DNA from: Mesorhizobium huakuii
GTDB lineage: Bacteria > Pseudomonadota > Alphaproteobacteria > Rhizobiales > Rhizobiaceae
Assembly (NCBI RefSeq): GCF_014189455.1
Contig: NZ_CP050296.1
Location: forward strand, 3,282,001-3,346,000
Length of the DNA: 64,000 nucleotides
Direction: 5' to 3'
The notes under the pieces: model-generated
The model's database searches: none
Told to the model about the DNA's origin: nothing
What the model saw: only the letters and a program-made list of their open reading frames with translations
In this document: one piece after another, positions 1-10,471 of the stretch
How the letters are laid out: every line of letters begins with the position of its first letter
Numbering within the stretch: the first letter of the stretch is position 1
Translations under genes and position numbers: made by a program

Positions 1-1049
1 CTTTCCCAGGAAGTGTGCAAGCGCCGACTTCCTGGAATCCCGATCGAGCGCATAGGCAGTGTGGGTGAACGCGACGCCGTCCAGTAGCCCCTGGATGTAG
101 CCGGCGATGCTGTCTGCCGCCATGATGAGGGCGGTGTCCACGGTGTGAATGTAACGGCTCGTCACCGATCCTCGTGAATGACCGACCAAGGCGGCGATCG
201 TCGCCTCGGTGAACCAAGGTCATTGGCAATGCTGGCGAAGCTGTGCCGCAGAACATGCGGTGTGATGCCGGCCAGGTCGGTGCTCTCTAGTAGCTTCGTC
301 CAGCGCCTGGGGAAGCTTCCGAATGCCGTGTCATCCTCCCAGCCGGGGAAGACATAGTCTTCGGCACCCTGTTCCTCGTCGCGGCGACCCTCGAAGTACT
401 CCAGGACCGGCAGACCGATCGGACGCACTGATGCTCCTTCCTTGCTGTCGGTCAAGCGCAGGCAACTGCCCTCAACATCGACTTCGCCATAACGTAGGCC
501 GATGACCTCGCTGCGTCGGCAGCCCGTCAGGGCGATCACCCGGATCATTTCTGCGGAGGTGTCGTATTGCCCGTCGTCGACCGCCTTCCGCAGGATATCG
601 CCGAGCGTGCGATACTCCTGCTCGTTGAGGCGGCGGGCGTTTATCCTGTCCTTCGGCTTGCGAACGCCGTGCACGGGATTCTGCTCTATAATGCCGAGTT
701 CGACCGCATAGGTGAGAATGCCGCCGAAGAGCCCTATCGTTCGGGCTGCCGTGCCGGCTCCACCGCGCACGATTGCGCGCCCACGCAGCTTGCCTGTCTT
801 GACGTTCGCGCGTGTCTTGCCCGCCATAATGTCCTTCATGGCCTGGGTGACGTCGGACTTGGCCAAATCCCGCACACGTCGGCTGCCGAGCAGCGGGACG
901 ATGTGGCGCTCAACGCGCCCGACATCGGTGGAGATTGTCGTGGGCTTCTTTGGCCGCCCCCTTTTCCCAAGCACGAGCCCGTTTTTGAGATCTTCGAGGT
1001 AACGGGTGCAGAGTTCCTTGACCGTGATCGCCTCGCGATCGAGCTTGCG
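1..1049 (-). pseudogene. Tyrosine recombinase/integrase remnant, copy 1 (frameshifted, truncated)
   Basis: Reads as a phage/island-type tyrosine integrase. The core-binding segment (KPTTISTDVGRVERHI) is followed by the catalytic domain with TGCRRSEVIGLR (first catalytic Arg) and HVLRHSFAS (HxxR). Compared with the copy at 25.9-26.6 kb, one C is missing at 214-215. This shifts the frame after IANDLG, so the C-terminal Tyr region (RYIHT in copy 2) is out of frame. The N-terminal domain is also lost: the reading frame meets a stop at 1050-1052 with no ATG downstream, only a GTG at 974. The window begins before the gene's natural C-terminus. It is a dead integrase marking one edge of a mobile region. 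Confidence 0.85.
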
Positions 1050-1180
1050 CTACGACAGGGAGGGGTTTGAGCCATCCCGTCGTACCGTCGGCGCTGATCG
1101 ATTTCAAATTTCTTTTGTGATTTCAGTGGTATAGCGCGCATTCGGATAGAATCGGATAGTTTCGGCGAAAGCCACTATCC

Positions 1181-1666
1181 ATTCTCCACGCCAACGGCGT
1201 CACCGATATCGAAACCACGAGCCAGGCGGCTGAAGCCTTGAAGCCAGTTGCCGGCTCGTTTGCCTTTTTCATTTTCGCGCTCGGGGTCATCGGCACGGGA
1301 CTGCTCGCCATCCCAGTACTCGCCGGTTCGGCTGGCTATGCGCTCGGTGAATCGCGAAAGTGGCCAACCGGGCTGGAGCGCGAGCCGCTCGAGGCGAAGG
1401 CCTTCTACGGGACAATCGCAGTGGCCACCCTCATCGGCGCGGCTCTCAACTTTACCTCGATCGATCCGATAAAGGCCCTTTACTGGAGCGCGGTGGTCAA
1501 TGGCGTCGTCGCGGTGCCCGTGATGGCGATCATGATGTTGATGACGGCCCGACGAGAGGTCATGGGCACAAGCACGGTTTCGCTGGCAATGCGGCTCGTC
1601 GGCTGGCTCGCAACTGCCGTCATGGCGGCGGCAGCCGTGGTCATGATCTTCCAGCTATTCTGGTGA
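1181..1666 (+). pseudogene. 5'-truncated Nramp-family metal transporter remnant
   Basis: The frame reads LHANGVTDIETTSQAAEALKP and then several hydrophobic segments, matching the C-terminal part of rhizobial Nramp-like Mn/Fe transporters as I know them (conserved PIDPIKALYWSAV-like stretch, here SIDPIKALYWSAV). About 160 residues remain of a protein usually over 400, and the metal-binding helix (DPGN) is absent. The break near 1181 lies just beyond the integrase remnant, so an insertion or deletion event probably removed the 5' half. A TTG at 1238 could restart translation, but a working transporter is very unlikely. Confidence 0.7.
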
Positions 1667-1789
1667 TTGGGCCCCGATGCCCTTCTGCTATTCGGCCGTT
1701 GATCGCAAATGACGTATCCATTTGGACACGGAACGAAAGGCCGATCACCGAATTATTACTGCATCGTAACACAGTAACGGGAGGCTCTC

Positions 1790-1867
1790 ATGGGACGCGG
1801 CATCTTGCTCTGGTTGCTCGGAATTCCGATTCCTATCATCATTCTCATCATGCTTTTCGTCCGGTAG
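1790..1867 (+). CDS. 25-residue hydrophobic membrane peptide
   Basis: A very short ORF starting at an ATG about 5 nt after a GGGAGG ribosome-binding site (1779-1784). It encodes MGRGILLWLLGIPIPIIIL and a short end (FVR), i.e. one membrane helix with a basic terminus. Similar tiny peptides are common in rhizobia but have no known function. It sits 10 bp before a multi-pass membrane protein gene and is probably co-transcribed with it. The good ribosome-binding site and amphipathic design support it as real. Confidence 0.6.
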   Translation: MGRGILLWLLGIPIPIIILIMLFVR

Positions 1868-1877
1868 GGAGGCTGTC

Positions 1878-2792
1878 ATGCACTCTACCCTATCGGCTAT
1901 CGACGTTTCCGCTTCCACGGAATCCTCCTCCACCGCCGTCAGCTGGGGGCCGATCATCGCCGGCGCCTTCGCGGCCTGTACGCTCACCTTCATTTTGATG
2001 CTGCTCGGCTCCGGCCTTGGACTGACAATGGTTTCGCCATGGTCGGGCTCGGGCGCCTCGGTAGCCACCTTCGCGGTTTCCACGGCTGTCTGGCTGGTCA
2101 TCGTACAGTGGCTGTCCTCGGGCGTCGGCGGCTATCTTGCCGGGCGCCTGCGCACGAAATGGGCTGGCATCCATACCGATGAAGTTTTTTTCCGTGATAC
2201 CGCCCACGGCTTCCTTGCCTGGGCACTCGCAACGCTGCTGGTCGTCGGTGTGCTCGGCTCGGCTCTCACTGCGGCCATCGGCTCCGGCGTGCAGGCGGTG
2301 TCGACCGTCGCTTCGGGGGCCGCCATGGGCGCTTCGGCGGGTGCATCGGCAAACGTTGGCGGAGCGGCCGACAACGCGACATCCTATTTCGTGGATTCAC
2401 TTTTCCGACCGACCGACCCGGCCAAGCTTGCCGCAGCCAATCCGCAAAGCGATGCGTCGGCAACGGCACAGGCATCGCGCATCCTGATCGCCAGCGCAGC
2501 AGTTGGCGAGGTTTCGGCCGATGACAAGACCTATCTGTCGCAGCTGGTGGCAGTCCGGACAGGGTTGTCGGAAGCGGATGCCAAGGCGCGCGTCGATGCT
2601 ATCCTTGCCAAGGTGCAGGACGCTAAGGTCAAGGCCAAGCAAGCCGCCGACATCGCCAGGAAGGCGACTGCCACCTTCGCGCTGATCGGGGCTCTCTCGC
2701 TGGTCATCGGTGCCTTCATAGCCAGTGCTGCGGCGGCACTCGGTGGCAGGCAGCGCGACGAGGAGGAAGCGGTTTTCCTGACCAGCCGCTAA
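1878..2792 (+). CDS. Multi-pass membrane protein of unknown function
   Basis: A 304-residue protein with hydrophobic segments near residues 22-50, 60-80, 108-135 and 265-290. The long central stretch is Ala/Ser/Gly-rich, followed by a charged region rich in Lys and Asp. The start ATG follows GGGAGG with suitable spacing. I recognise the general type (rhizobial membrane protein with four helices and a soluble loop) but no named function. It follows the 25-residue peptide and ends just before a strong terminator, so the two genes form a small unit. Confidence 0.75.
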   Translation: MHSTLSAIDVSASTESSSTAVSWGPIIAGAFAACTLTFILMLLGSGLGLTMVSPWSGSGASVATFAVSTAVWLVIVQWLSSGVGGYLAGRLRTKWAGIHTDEVFFRDTAHGFLAWALATLLVVGVLGSALTAAIGSGVQAVSTVASGAAMGASAGASANVGGAADNATSYFVDSLFRPTDPAKLAAANPQSDASATAQASRILIASAAVGEVSADDKTYLSQLVAVRTGLSEADAKARVDAILAKVQDAKVKAKQAADIARKATATFALIGALSLVIGAFIASAAAALGGRQRDEEEAVFLTSR

Positions 2793-2815
2793 AGCGGCCC
2801 GCTCGATTCAAGGAA

Positions 2816-2850
2816 GAGAAAGCCCGGCGCGAAGTCGGGCTTTCTCAATC
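2816..2850 (+). terminator. Rho-independent terminator
   Basis: An 11-bp perfect stem (GAGAAAGCCCG pairing with CGGGCTTTCTC) with a 9-nt loop sits 24 bp after the membrane protein stop. No long T tract follows beyond the TTTCTC of the stem. Confidence 0.75.
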
Positions 2851-2899
2851 ATCGTCGCGGTCAGCCAGGGCGACCATTCAATCGCGTTGGAGGATAACC

Positions 2900-4051
2900 A
2901 TGAAAATCGAATCCGCTGGGGTGGCCGCAGGAGATGCATCCACCCCTAATTCGCAAGCCGATACGCATTTGATCCGGTCTCTGCTGATTGGAATATTCAT
3001 TTTCATGGCAGTCGACGCCCTGTTTTTTGCGCGTGACTTTTTCATACCGGTTATCCTGGCGTTCCTGCTTGCGCTGACGTTGAGGCCAGTCGTTCGTTTC
3101 CTGAAAAAGCATGGCGTACCGGAAACTGTGTCGGCGACAATGCTGGTTCTATTGGCAGTCGGCGCCGTCGCCAGCGCGGGCTATCTCCTAAGCGACCCGA
3201 TTGTCCAGTTGATCAGCAATGCGCCTTCGATCGGCCAAAAGCTTAGCGAACGGCTCTCCGACCTGAAACATCCCTTTGAACGTTTCATCGAGATTTCGCA
3301 TCAGGTTGAGAGCGCCACCGACGCAGCACAGGATCCGAGCCTCCAGAAAGTTGTGATAGCTCCGTCTGGCATTGTCTCGCAAGCAGCTGGTAGCCTTCTA
3401 TCGGTTGGAACGAGCATCACAATCATTTTCGTACTGTCGCTGTTCATTCTCGCCTCCGGAACCATGTTCTAGGAGAAGATCATCCAGTCATTTCCAAAGC
3501 TCGGCGATAAGAAACGAGCGCTTCAGGTCGCTTATGATGTCGAGCGCGAAATCTCGCATTACCTTTTCACAGTTGCGGTCATCAACACCGGATTGGGGTC
3601 CGTTATCGCTCTCGGCCTCTGGGCGCTTGGCATGCCCAATCCCTTGCTCTGGGGGGCAGCCGCAGCCCTTCTGAATTTCCTGCCGTACATCGGTGCTCTG
3701 ATCACCATCGTTCTGGTTGCAGCTATCGGGTTGATCAGCTTTGATAGTCTGCCCTACGCGCTGTTGGCGCCGGCCTTTGTGCTTCTGTGCGATGTGCTGG
3801 AAGGCCAATTTGTCACGCCGACGGTTGTTGGTCGACGCCTTGAGATCAACTCCGTGGCAATATTCATCGCCATCGCATTCTGGTCGTGGCTGTGGGGGCT
3901 TATTGGCGCGGTCATGGCCGTGCCTCTACTCGTCGTAATCAAGGTCTTCTGCGATCACTTTGAGGCTCTGCAGCACTTAGGAAACTTTTTGGCAGCCCAG
4001 GATGAGGTGGTGCCAGCCGACGAGCGTGACGAACAAGCAAAAGACGGGTAG
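2900..4051 (+). pseudogene. AI-2E family transporter (PerM/YdiK type) with in-frame amber stop
   Basis: Begins at an ATG after GGAGG. Residues 1-190 read as the N-terminal half of an AI-2E-family permease, including AFLLALTLRPVVRFL. A TAG at 3470-3472 then interrupts the frame after SGTMF. The same frame continues without any indel (EKIIQSFP...) for about 190 more residues, with NFLPYIGALI and FVTPTVVGRRLEINSV, the conserved C-terminal part of the family. Relatives usually have Tyr at this position (MFYEKI), so a single base change TAC/TAT to TAG explains it. Total length with the stop read through is 383 residues. It is inactive unless suppressed. Confidence 0.85.
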
Positions 4052-4081
4052 GCCTCCAGACGACTACCCATCCTATCAATT

Positions 4082-4297
4082 TCAAAGGTTTTTATTGATT
4101 GCCGCCGCGGCTTTGTTGGTCGCATCCTTGATTGTAGATTTGGCGTCGCCAACCGCCTTCTCGACCTTGCCCTTGGCTTCCTGTGCAGCGCCCTCCGCGC
4201 GAAGCCTGTCGTTGCCGACGGCCTTGCCAAGCCCCTGCTTGGCGTTGCCGATCGCCTGATTGGCAATGCCGGCTGCTTTATCGCTGGTGCTTCCCAT
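4082..4297 (-). CDS. CsbD family stress protein
   Basis: A 71-residue hydrophilic protein starting [20 protein letters not shown]. The alternating Ala/Lys/Gly pattern ([17 protein letters not shown]) is characteristic of the CsbD family, small abundant proteins induced by general stress whose molecular role is unclear. AGGAGCT stands about 7 nt before the ATG. Upstream on the same strand is a perfect EcfG-type promoter match (4343-4367), which fits stress induction. Confidence 0.9.
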   Translation of the reverse strand: MGSTSDKAAGIANQAIGNAKQGLGKAVGNDRLRAEGAAQEAKGKVEKAVGDAKSTIKDATNKAAAAINKNL

Positions 4298-4342
4298 GAT
4301 CTTAGCTCCTGTGGTTGAAATTCGTTGAATGAGCGTTTGGGA

Positions 4343-4367
4343 AACGCTGACCATGGCCGCAGGTTCC
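4343..4367 (-). promoter_or_regulatory. EcfG-type stress promoter for csbD-like gene
   Basis: On the minus strand reads GGAAC-N16-CGTT, matching the -35/-10 pattern known for EcfG sigma factors of alphaproteobacteria. It lies about 45 bp before the CsbD start codon. Confidence 0.75.
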
Positions 4368-4478
4368 ACTCCGTAGCCGCTTGCTGGTGTGCAACAGGTT
4401 CGAAGAAGGAAATCACGCACCAACTTGTTGCTTTGTGGCGACAGGCGGGGGCCGTTCAAAGGCACGCCGCGCCGCCCG

Positions 4479-4874
4479 CTAGAAGGTGCTGATAACCGTT
4501 TGTGCCATCCAGACTTCGCGAGCGATCTCCGCGAAGCGATAGCTCTTCGACATTTCTCCCGGACATGTGTGCTCGCTGCGTGATGAAGCATTGATGATGA
4601 GGACGCGGCGTTTCTTGCTACCTTCGTAGCGGCGCTGTGCCGCGTTTATCGCAGCCTTGGCCGTGATCTAGTCGAGCTGAAGGTCGTAGGCCGGGTCGGC
4701 GAAGCCCTTGCCTGCTTTCCTGGTTCGCGGACTCTTGCGGGAATCGTCATAGGCCTGCCAAGCAATGTCGGCGATAATATCGAGTTCTGCAGCGGCGGCT
4801 TCGAAAGCGGGGTCGTTAAATTGCTCACGATAACGCCGCTTGAATTCGGCTTCCTTCACGCGCGGGCTAGGCAT
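4479..4874 (-). pseudogene. Flavodoxin-like/NADPH-dependent FMN reductase-type protein, nonsense and truncated
   Basis: The ORF starts at 4874 (MPSPRVKEAEF) and runs 68 residues to a TAG at 4668-4670, where related proteins have Trp (LDWI). The same frame then continues for 62 residues, including [20 protein letters not shown], which looks like the phosphate-binding loop of a flavodoxin fold. It ends at 4479 in unrelated sequence after AEIAREVW. Full-length relatives, as I recall, exceed 300 residues, so both a nonsense mutation and loss of the 3' two thirds are present. It lies directly downstream of katE on the same strand. Confidence 0.7.
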
Positions 4875-4936
4875 ACTCCTTCGCGGCTCGGGGGCCTTAT
4901 CTCCATGCTGCAGCCATTCAAACATTACTCCCTGCC

Positions 4937-7060
<2,124 letters not shown>

Positions 7061-7101
7061 GGCTTGTTCCTTGAAAGAGTTCGGCTGGCGCACTCATTCA
7101 C

Positions 7102-7126
7102 AATGGCCACGACGCCATGAGGTTCC
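7102..7126 (-). promoter_or_regulatory. EcfG-like promoter upstream of katE
   Basis: Minus strand reads GGAAC-N16-CATT, one base off the GGAAC-N16-CGTT pattern, 42 bp before the katE start. The same CATT variant is found in front of the divergent DUF892 gene, which supports a shared control. Confidence 0.55.
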
Positions 7127-7280
7127 GACCGGTTCTAATGTTGTGTCCGCAGGGGTCTTGGCAAAAGAAGAGCCTGCTCGGTCCCCTGAGAAGGCAAGGC
7201 GGCCAGTAGTGTGAGGCCGTGGCCTTCCGCCGCTCGGTGGCGAGGCTTGGCGAGGCTTCTCGATCGATTGTTTGCAGCGC

Positions 7281-7305
7281 GGAACAATTGGTTCGACCGC
7301 CCATT
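7281..7305 (+). promoter_or_regulatory. EcfG-like promoter upstream of DUF892 gene
   Basis: GGAAC-N16-CATT on the plus strand, about 35 bp before the start codon at 7340, placing a start site a few bases downstream at a usual leader length. Confidence 0.55.
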
Positions 7306-7339
7306 GCTCATCCGAGGGTCAACGCCACAGGAGAATACA

Positions 7340-7837
7340 ATGGCCAAACAGAAAATGCTCGAAGACCTGTTCCACGACACACTGAAAGACATCTACTTTG
7401 CCGAGAAGAAAATTCTCGCAACCTTGCCCAAGATGGCGAAGGCAGCTCAGAGTGCGGACCTGAAGGCCGCTTTTGTTAAGCATCGCCGCGAAACCGAAGG
7501 CCACGTCGCCCGCCTCGAACAGGTGTTCGCCATCATCGGCAAGAAGCCGCAGGGCAAGACCTGTGCGGCAATCGTTGGCATCACCGACGAGGGCGCCGAA
7601 ATCATGGAAGAATACAAGGGTTCGCCGGCGCTTGACGCCGGGCTTCTGGCTGCCGCGCAGGCGGTCGAGCACTACGAGATTTCACGCTACGGCACGATGC
7701 GCACCTGGGCCGAGGAACTTAGCCTGAATGACGCCGTTGCGCTTCTTGAAGCGACACTGAAGGAAGAAAAGGCGACCGACGAGGCCCTGACCGGAATCGC
7801 CACCTCGGTCGTCAACCAGCAAGCAGAAGCAGCCTGA
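7340..7837 (+). CDS. DUF892 (YciE/YciF-like) ferritin-like stress protein
   Basis: A 165-residue, nearly all-helical protein beginning MAKQKMLEDLFHDTLKDIYF. The four-helix pattern carries the family's acidic/His residues (LKDIYFAEKKIL, HRRETEGHVARLEQVF, AAQAVEHYEISRYG, LLEATLKEEKATDE), which would form a ferritin-like di-metal site. The start follows AGGAG. Proteins of this family respond to osmotic and oxidative stress, and their chemistry is not settled. The position opposite katE with a matching promoter motif supports a general stress role. Confidence 0.93.
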   Translation: MAKQKMLEDLFHDTLKDIYFAEKKILATLPKMAKAAQSADLKAAFVKHRRETEGHVARLEQVFAIIGKKPQGKTCAAIVGITDEGAEIMEEYKGSPALDAGLLAAAQAVEHYEISRYGTMRTWAEELSLNDAVALLEATLKEEKATDEALTGIATSVVNQQAEAA

Positions 7838-7845
7838 CTTATCAC

Positions 7846-7871
7846 GAGGCCCGCCGGACCACGCGGGCCTC
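7846..7871 (+). terminator. GC-rich hairpin after DUF892 gene
   Basis: A 9-bp perfect stem (GAGGCCCGC/GCGGGCCTC) with an 8-nt loop just after the stop codon. No T tract follows, so termination would be inefficient or factor-aided. Confidence 0.5.
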
Positions 7872-7888
7872 GATGTGGAGAATATTCA

Positions 7889-8050
7889 ATTGCCAATACC
7901 CCATCCAAAGACCACCGCATTTCCTCCCAGGAAGCTTTGCGCATCGCCGAGCAGACAGATGTCTCCCCACAGCAGGCCAAAGAGCTTGCCAAGGAACGCG
8001 GCAAGGAGATGGGCGAACAGTAAGCTCGGAAGACCAAAGACGAGGGCTGA
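7889..8050 (+). pseudogene. Small decayed ORF (stress-type peptide with SSQEALRIAEQT motif)
   Basis: One frame reads NTPSKDHRISSQEALRIAEQ and on to GKEMGEQ, then a TAA (8021-8023), followed in the same frame by ARKTKDEG and a TGA. The helix-rich SPQQAKELAKERG pattern resembles small rhizobial proteins with a helix-turn-helix-like repeat, so this looks like a real coding remnant. There is no ATG or GTG start; only an ATT at 7889 stands where a start would be expected, after GTGGAG. Start loss plus an internal stop make it probably non-functional. Confidence 0.35.
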
Positions 8051-8121
8051 GCTTTGATTTCCGGCATTGGCCTCAATCGAAACGAGCTCTTCAAAAACGC
8101 GAGCTAGGAGCGCTCCAGCAA

Positions 8122-8310
8122 TTGGCGGTATTTGGACCTAATGTGCACGCTCATGTCAGCAAAATAAGGAACTGTGGTCCGGAAACCATGGACCGTCTCA
8201 AGGCCCGTGGTTATCTGGAAACCGGCGCCCATCCCAAGTATCCCGATAGTGTTGAAACCTTGATCCTAACCGATGCAGGCTACGAGGCTTTCCAAGCGCT
8301 CAACTTGTAG
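8122..8310 (+). CDS. Small hypothetical protein, start uncertain
   Basis: The frame ending at 8310 reads KRALQKRELGALQQLAVFGP and then conserved-looking sequence (VHAHVSKIRNCGPETMDRL, ILTDAGYEAF). It has the look of a short winged-helix-like or hypothetical rhizobial protein. No ATG occurs before residue MDRL (8188). TTG at 8122 is the start used here, and the true start may be elsewhere or lost. It follows a decayed ORF, so it may itself be a remnant. Confidence 0.4.
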   Translation: MAVFGPNVHAHVSKIRNCGPETMDRLKARGYLETGAHPKYPDSVETLILTDAGYEAFQALNL

Positions 8311-8386
8311 GCTGTTCACGAACCGTCAGTTGCACCCTTAAGAGCGCTCCAATAAGACGATGGTCAGATAAACAGGGGACCAGCAT

Positions 8387-8833
8387 ATGTCCGACGAAAC
8401 TGACCATCGCGCCGCCGAGTTAGCAGAACTGACCGCCGAAATAGTATCCGCGTTTGTAAGCAACAACCCGATTCCCGCAGCAAGTCTGCCGGATCTGATC
8501 GCGTCGGTTCATAAGTCAATGTCCGGCCTCAGCCGGCCAGTGGCAGGGCTGGCCGAGCCGCAAACACCAGCGGTCAACCCTAGGAAGTCCGTGTTTCCCG
8601 ACTACATCGTAAGCCTCGAAGACGGCCGCAAATTCAAGTCGATGAAACGCCACCTTGGTTTGCTTGGCATGACGCCAAAAGAATATCGCGCTAAGTGGAG
8701 CCTGCCTTCCGACTATCCGATGGTGGCGCCAAACTACGCCGCGACACGGTCTGCGCTGGCAAAGGCAAGCGGTCTCGGCCGCAAGGCTGAACCTGTTAAG
8801 AAGGCGCCCGCGAAGCGAAAGGCAAAGGCTTAA
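8387..8833 (+). CDS. MucR/Ros family transcriptional regulator lacking zinc ligands
   Basis: A 148-residue protein with the MucR/Ros layout: N-terminal helices (AELTAEIVSAFVSNN), then the DNA-binding core FPDYIVSLEDGRKFKSMKRH and MTPKEYRAKWSLPSDYPMVA, and a Lys/Ala-rich tail. In Ros the zinc finger uses two Cys and two His. Here the Cys positions are Ser and Asp (VSLEDG) and the second His position is not His, so metal binding is unlikely. Zinc-free Ros homologues have been described in Mesorhizobium loti. MucR proteins act as global silencers of AT-rich and horizontally acquired genes, which fits an island location. Confidence 0.9.
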   Translation: MSDETDHRAAELAELTAEIVSAFVSNNPIPAASLPDLIASVHKSMSGLSRPVAGLAEPQTPAVNPRKSVFPDYIVSLEDGRKFKSMKRHLGLLGMTPKEYRAKWSLPSDYPMVAPNYAATRSALAKASGLGRKAEPVKKAPAKRKAKA

Positions 8834-9159
8834 CGGCCGATCGACATGACGCAACGTCAAGACTCAGCCACTGCTTAAGCGCGGCGTACCTGTTCCGTCT
8901 GGCCGGTGCCTTTTCAGGCAACCTCCCACGGAGCGGCGGCGCTGGAACTACAGGCGCCAGGCTGCGGAAGTCACCGCCACCAGCCACCCAACTGCCCGAC
9001 CGGCGAAGCCGGTACCATCGAAAGCAACGAAATGTAGGCGCGATTGCGGAGTGTATCGTTTTACACAATCCCTAATTGCTGGACTCGCGCGATGCACCGG
9101 CAGTTAATTTCTGCGTCAGGCCAAAGGGAAAAGGGCCGCGAACTGGGAGGATGTAGTCC
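8834..9159. other. Intergenic stretch, no feature seen
   Basis: Some 326 bp between the MucR gene and the next small ORF. I see short GC-rich inverted pieces but no convincing ORF, terminator with T tract, or EcfG-type promoter. Confidence 0.5.
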
Positions 9160-9363
9160 ATGAATCATGATTTTGGCATCGCCATTCGATCTGACGATCA
9201 GCCATACGAAGTTACCTCTTTCGCCGAAAAGCATGGCCTGACGATACCGGCTGCGGACGCGGTTCTTTTCGCCAAAGGCCCATCTCGGACGGCGTGCGAT
9301 GCCGCCGCATTGGCTTTCCTCTGCGCAGTCGCCGCATACGCCAAGAAACAATCGGTGCGCTAA
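9160..9363 (+). CDS. Small hypothetical protein (67 residues)
   Basis: Starts MNHDFGIAIRSDDQPYEVTS after GGGAGG with 9-nt spacing. The segment SFAEKHGLTIPAADAVLFAKG resembles the short helical motif of DUF3606-like rhizobial proteins, and the C-terminal half is Ala-rich and mildly hydrophobic (AALAFLCAVAAYAKK). Function unknown; family link tentative. Confidence 0.6.
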   Translation: MNHDFGIAIRSDDQPYEVTSFAEKHGLTIPAADAVLFAKGPSRTACDAAALAFLCAVAAYAKKQSVR

Positions 9364-9425
9364 GCGTCACGAAAATCCTGCAGCGTAGTTGGAGCCATTC
9401 GGGGTGCACGCGGTCGGAACGACAC

Positions 9426-9767
9426 ATGGTGGGGTTGGCAGGCGTGATAGCCACGGCTGCGGCGCTTGAGGATGGCTCTGCGTCAGCACACAGTGCGCAC
9501 AGCAATTGGACCTATCCACCGGCCTGCTGTCACGGCGATCCAGTGACGGGAGAATGCGCTAAAATCCCCAGCACAACCGTGACACCGCGACCTGATGGCT
9601 ACGTCATCATCTTGAGGCCTGGCGACCACCATCGCGTCACCCACCAAGACCGCTACTTCGTTCCCTATGATGCCGTAATCCCGTCAGGCGATGATAACTT
9701 CCATATCTGCCTGCACCCGACCGAGGAGGACGAAAACTGCTTCTTCGCACCGTCAGAGGCGATGTAG
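9426..9767 (+). CDS. Secreted Cys-containing hypothetical protein
   Basis: A 113-residue protein with a short N-terminal hydrophobic stretch ending near ASAHS, which may be a signal peptide. The mature part has paired Cys (YPPACCHGDPVTGECAKIP) and two more Cys near the end (HICLHPTEEDENCFF). The pattern of a YPPxCC motif followed by a surface-exposed beta-rich domain recurs in periplasmic proteins of rhizobia without known function. Disulfide bonding in the periplasm is likely. It converges on the thermonuclease gene 13 bp downstream. Confidence 0.65.
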   Translation: MVGLAGVIATAAALEDGSASAHSAHSNWTYPPACCHGDPVTGECAKIPSTTVTPRPDGYVIILRPGDHHRVTHQDRYFVPYDAVIPSGDDNFHICLHPTEEDENCFFAPSEAM

Positions 9768-9780
9768 GCTGGCACCAAGC

Positions 9781-10242
9781 CTATGGGCGTCCACCCCGTC
9801 TATATTCGCCGGGATCGATAAACTGCCCTGCCCACAAGCCACGTTTGGCAATGCGGGCTTCGCGCTCTTCGGCAAGGTATCGCGGCGCTTGTTTGTCGGC
9901 GACCGCCAATCCGTGTTTCACCAGATCGCGTCCGAGATCGATGCTTCCCACGAAGCAAACGCCGACATCGTCGTCATAGCGGTCCTTGCCTTCGATGGTG
10001 CAGGATACATCCCCTACGGCAATGAGATGGCGAATGTGGTCACGCGCATACCTGCCGCAAGGCCAGAGCCTGTCAGCGGCATCAACACACGTCTGCGAAA
10101 GTTCCGGGGCATCGATACCGAGCAACTGAACTCGATTCTTGTCACGCCACAGCGTGTCGCCGTCATGAGCAAACCAATGCTCTACCGCGGACACGGGGCC
10201 ACAGGTGAGAACGAACGCGAGAGCGAGGGTCAATCTACACAT
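9781..10242 (-). CDS. Thermonuclease (SNase-like) family protein, secreted
   Basis: A 153-residue protein with a signal peptide (MCRLTLALAFVLTCGPVSA) and a staphylococcal nuclease-like fold. Motifs include HDGDTLW, VQLLGIDAPEL (Arg is replaced in RLxGIDAPE by Gln-Leu-Leu), CGRYARDHI, KDRYDDDVGVCFV and LVKHGLAVA, near the positions of the nuclease's Asp/Arg/Glu active site. The catalytic set looks only partly conserved. Four Cys suggest disulfides. It would act in the periplasm or outside the cell. Confidence 0.85.
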   Translation of the reverse strand: MCRLTLALAFVLTCGPVSAVEHWFAHDGDTLWRDKNRVQLLGIDAPELSQTCVDAADRLWPCGRYARDHIRHLIAVGDVSCTIEGKDRYDDDVGVCFVGSIDLGRDLVKHGLAVADKQAPRYLAEEREARIAKRGLWAGQFIDPGEYRRGGRP

Positions 10243-10368
10243 GGCAGAACAATGTGATTATTGCGCATTCTCGTCGTATTGTTAAGGCTGGATCACGCGA
10301 ACCGAAGGGCAGTCACTGATCGGAACACGCTTACGTTGTCCTGTCGATCATCTTTTGTCCTTGGGTTG

Positions 10369-10406
10369 AAAAGCCCGCGCCTCTGGCGGAGAACGCGGGC
10401 CGATCG
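10369..10406 (-). terminator. Terminator after ExoX-like gene; copy 1 of a repeated element
   Basis: On the minus strand GCCCGCG pairs with CGCGGGC around a CTCCGCCAGAGG-type loop and is followed by TTTT. An almost identical 38-nt sequence (one mismatch) occurs on the plus strand at 15433-15470. Confidence 0.7.
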
Positions 10407-10471
10407 GAGGCCCGATCTTCAGCAGGCGATGGAGGGCACCACCTGCCGCCAGCACAAACTTTTAGAGGCGC

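Noticed and set aside
1730..1755. GGAAC near the 25-residue peptide as an EcfG promoter
   Set aside because: The N16 position reads AATT, not C(G/A)TT, and no spacing of 15-18 gives a match.
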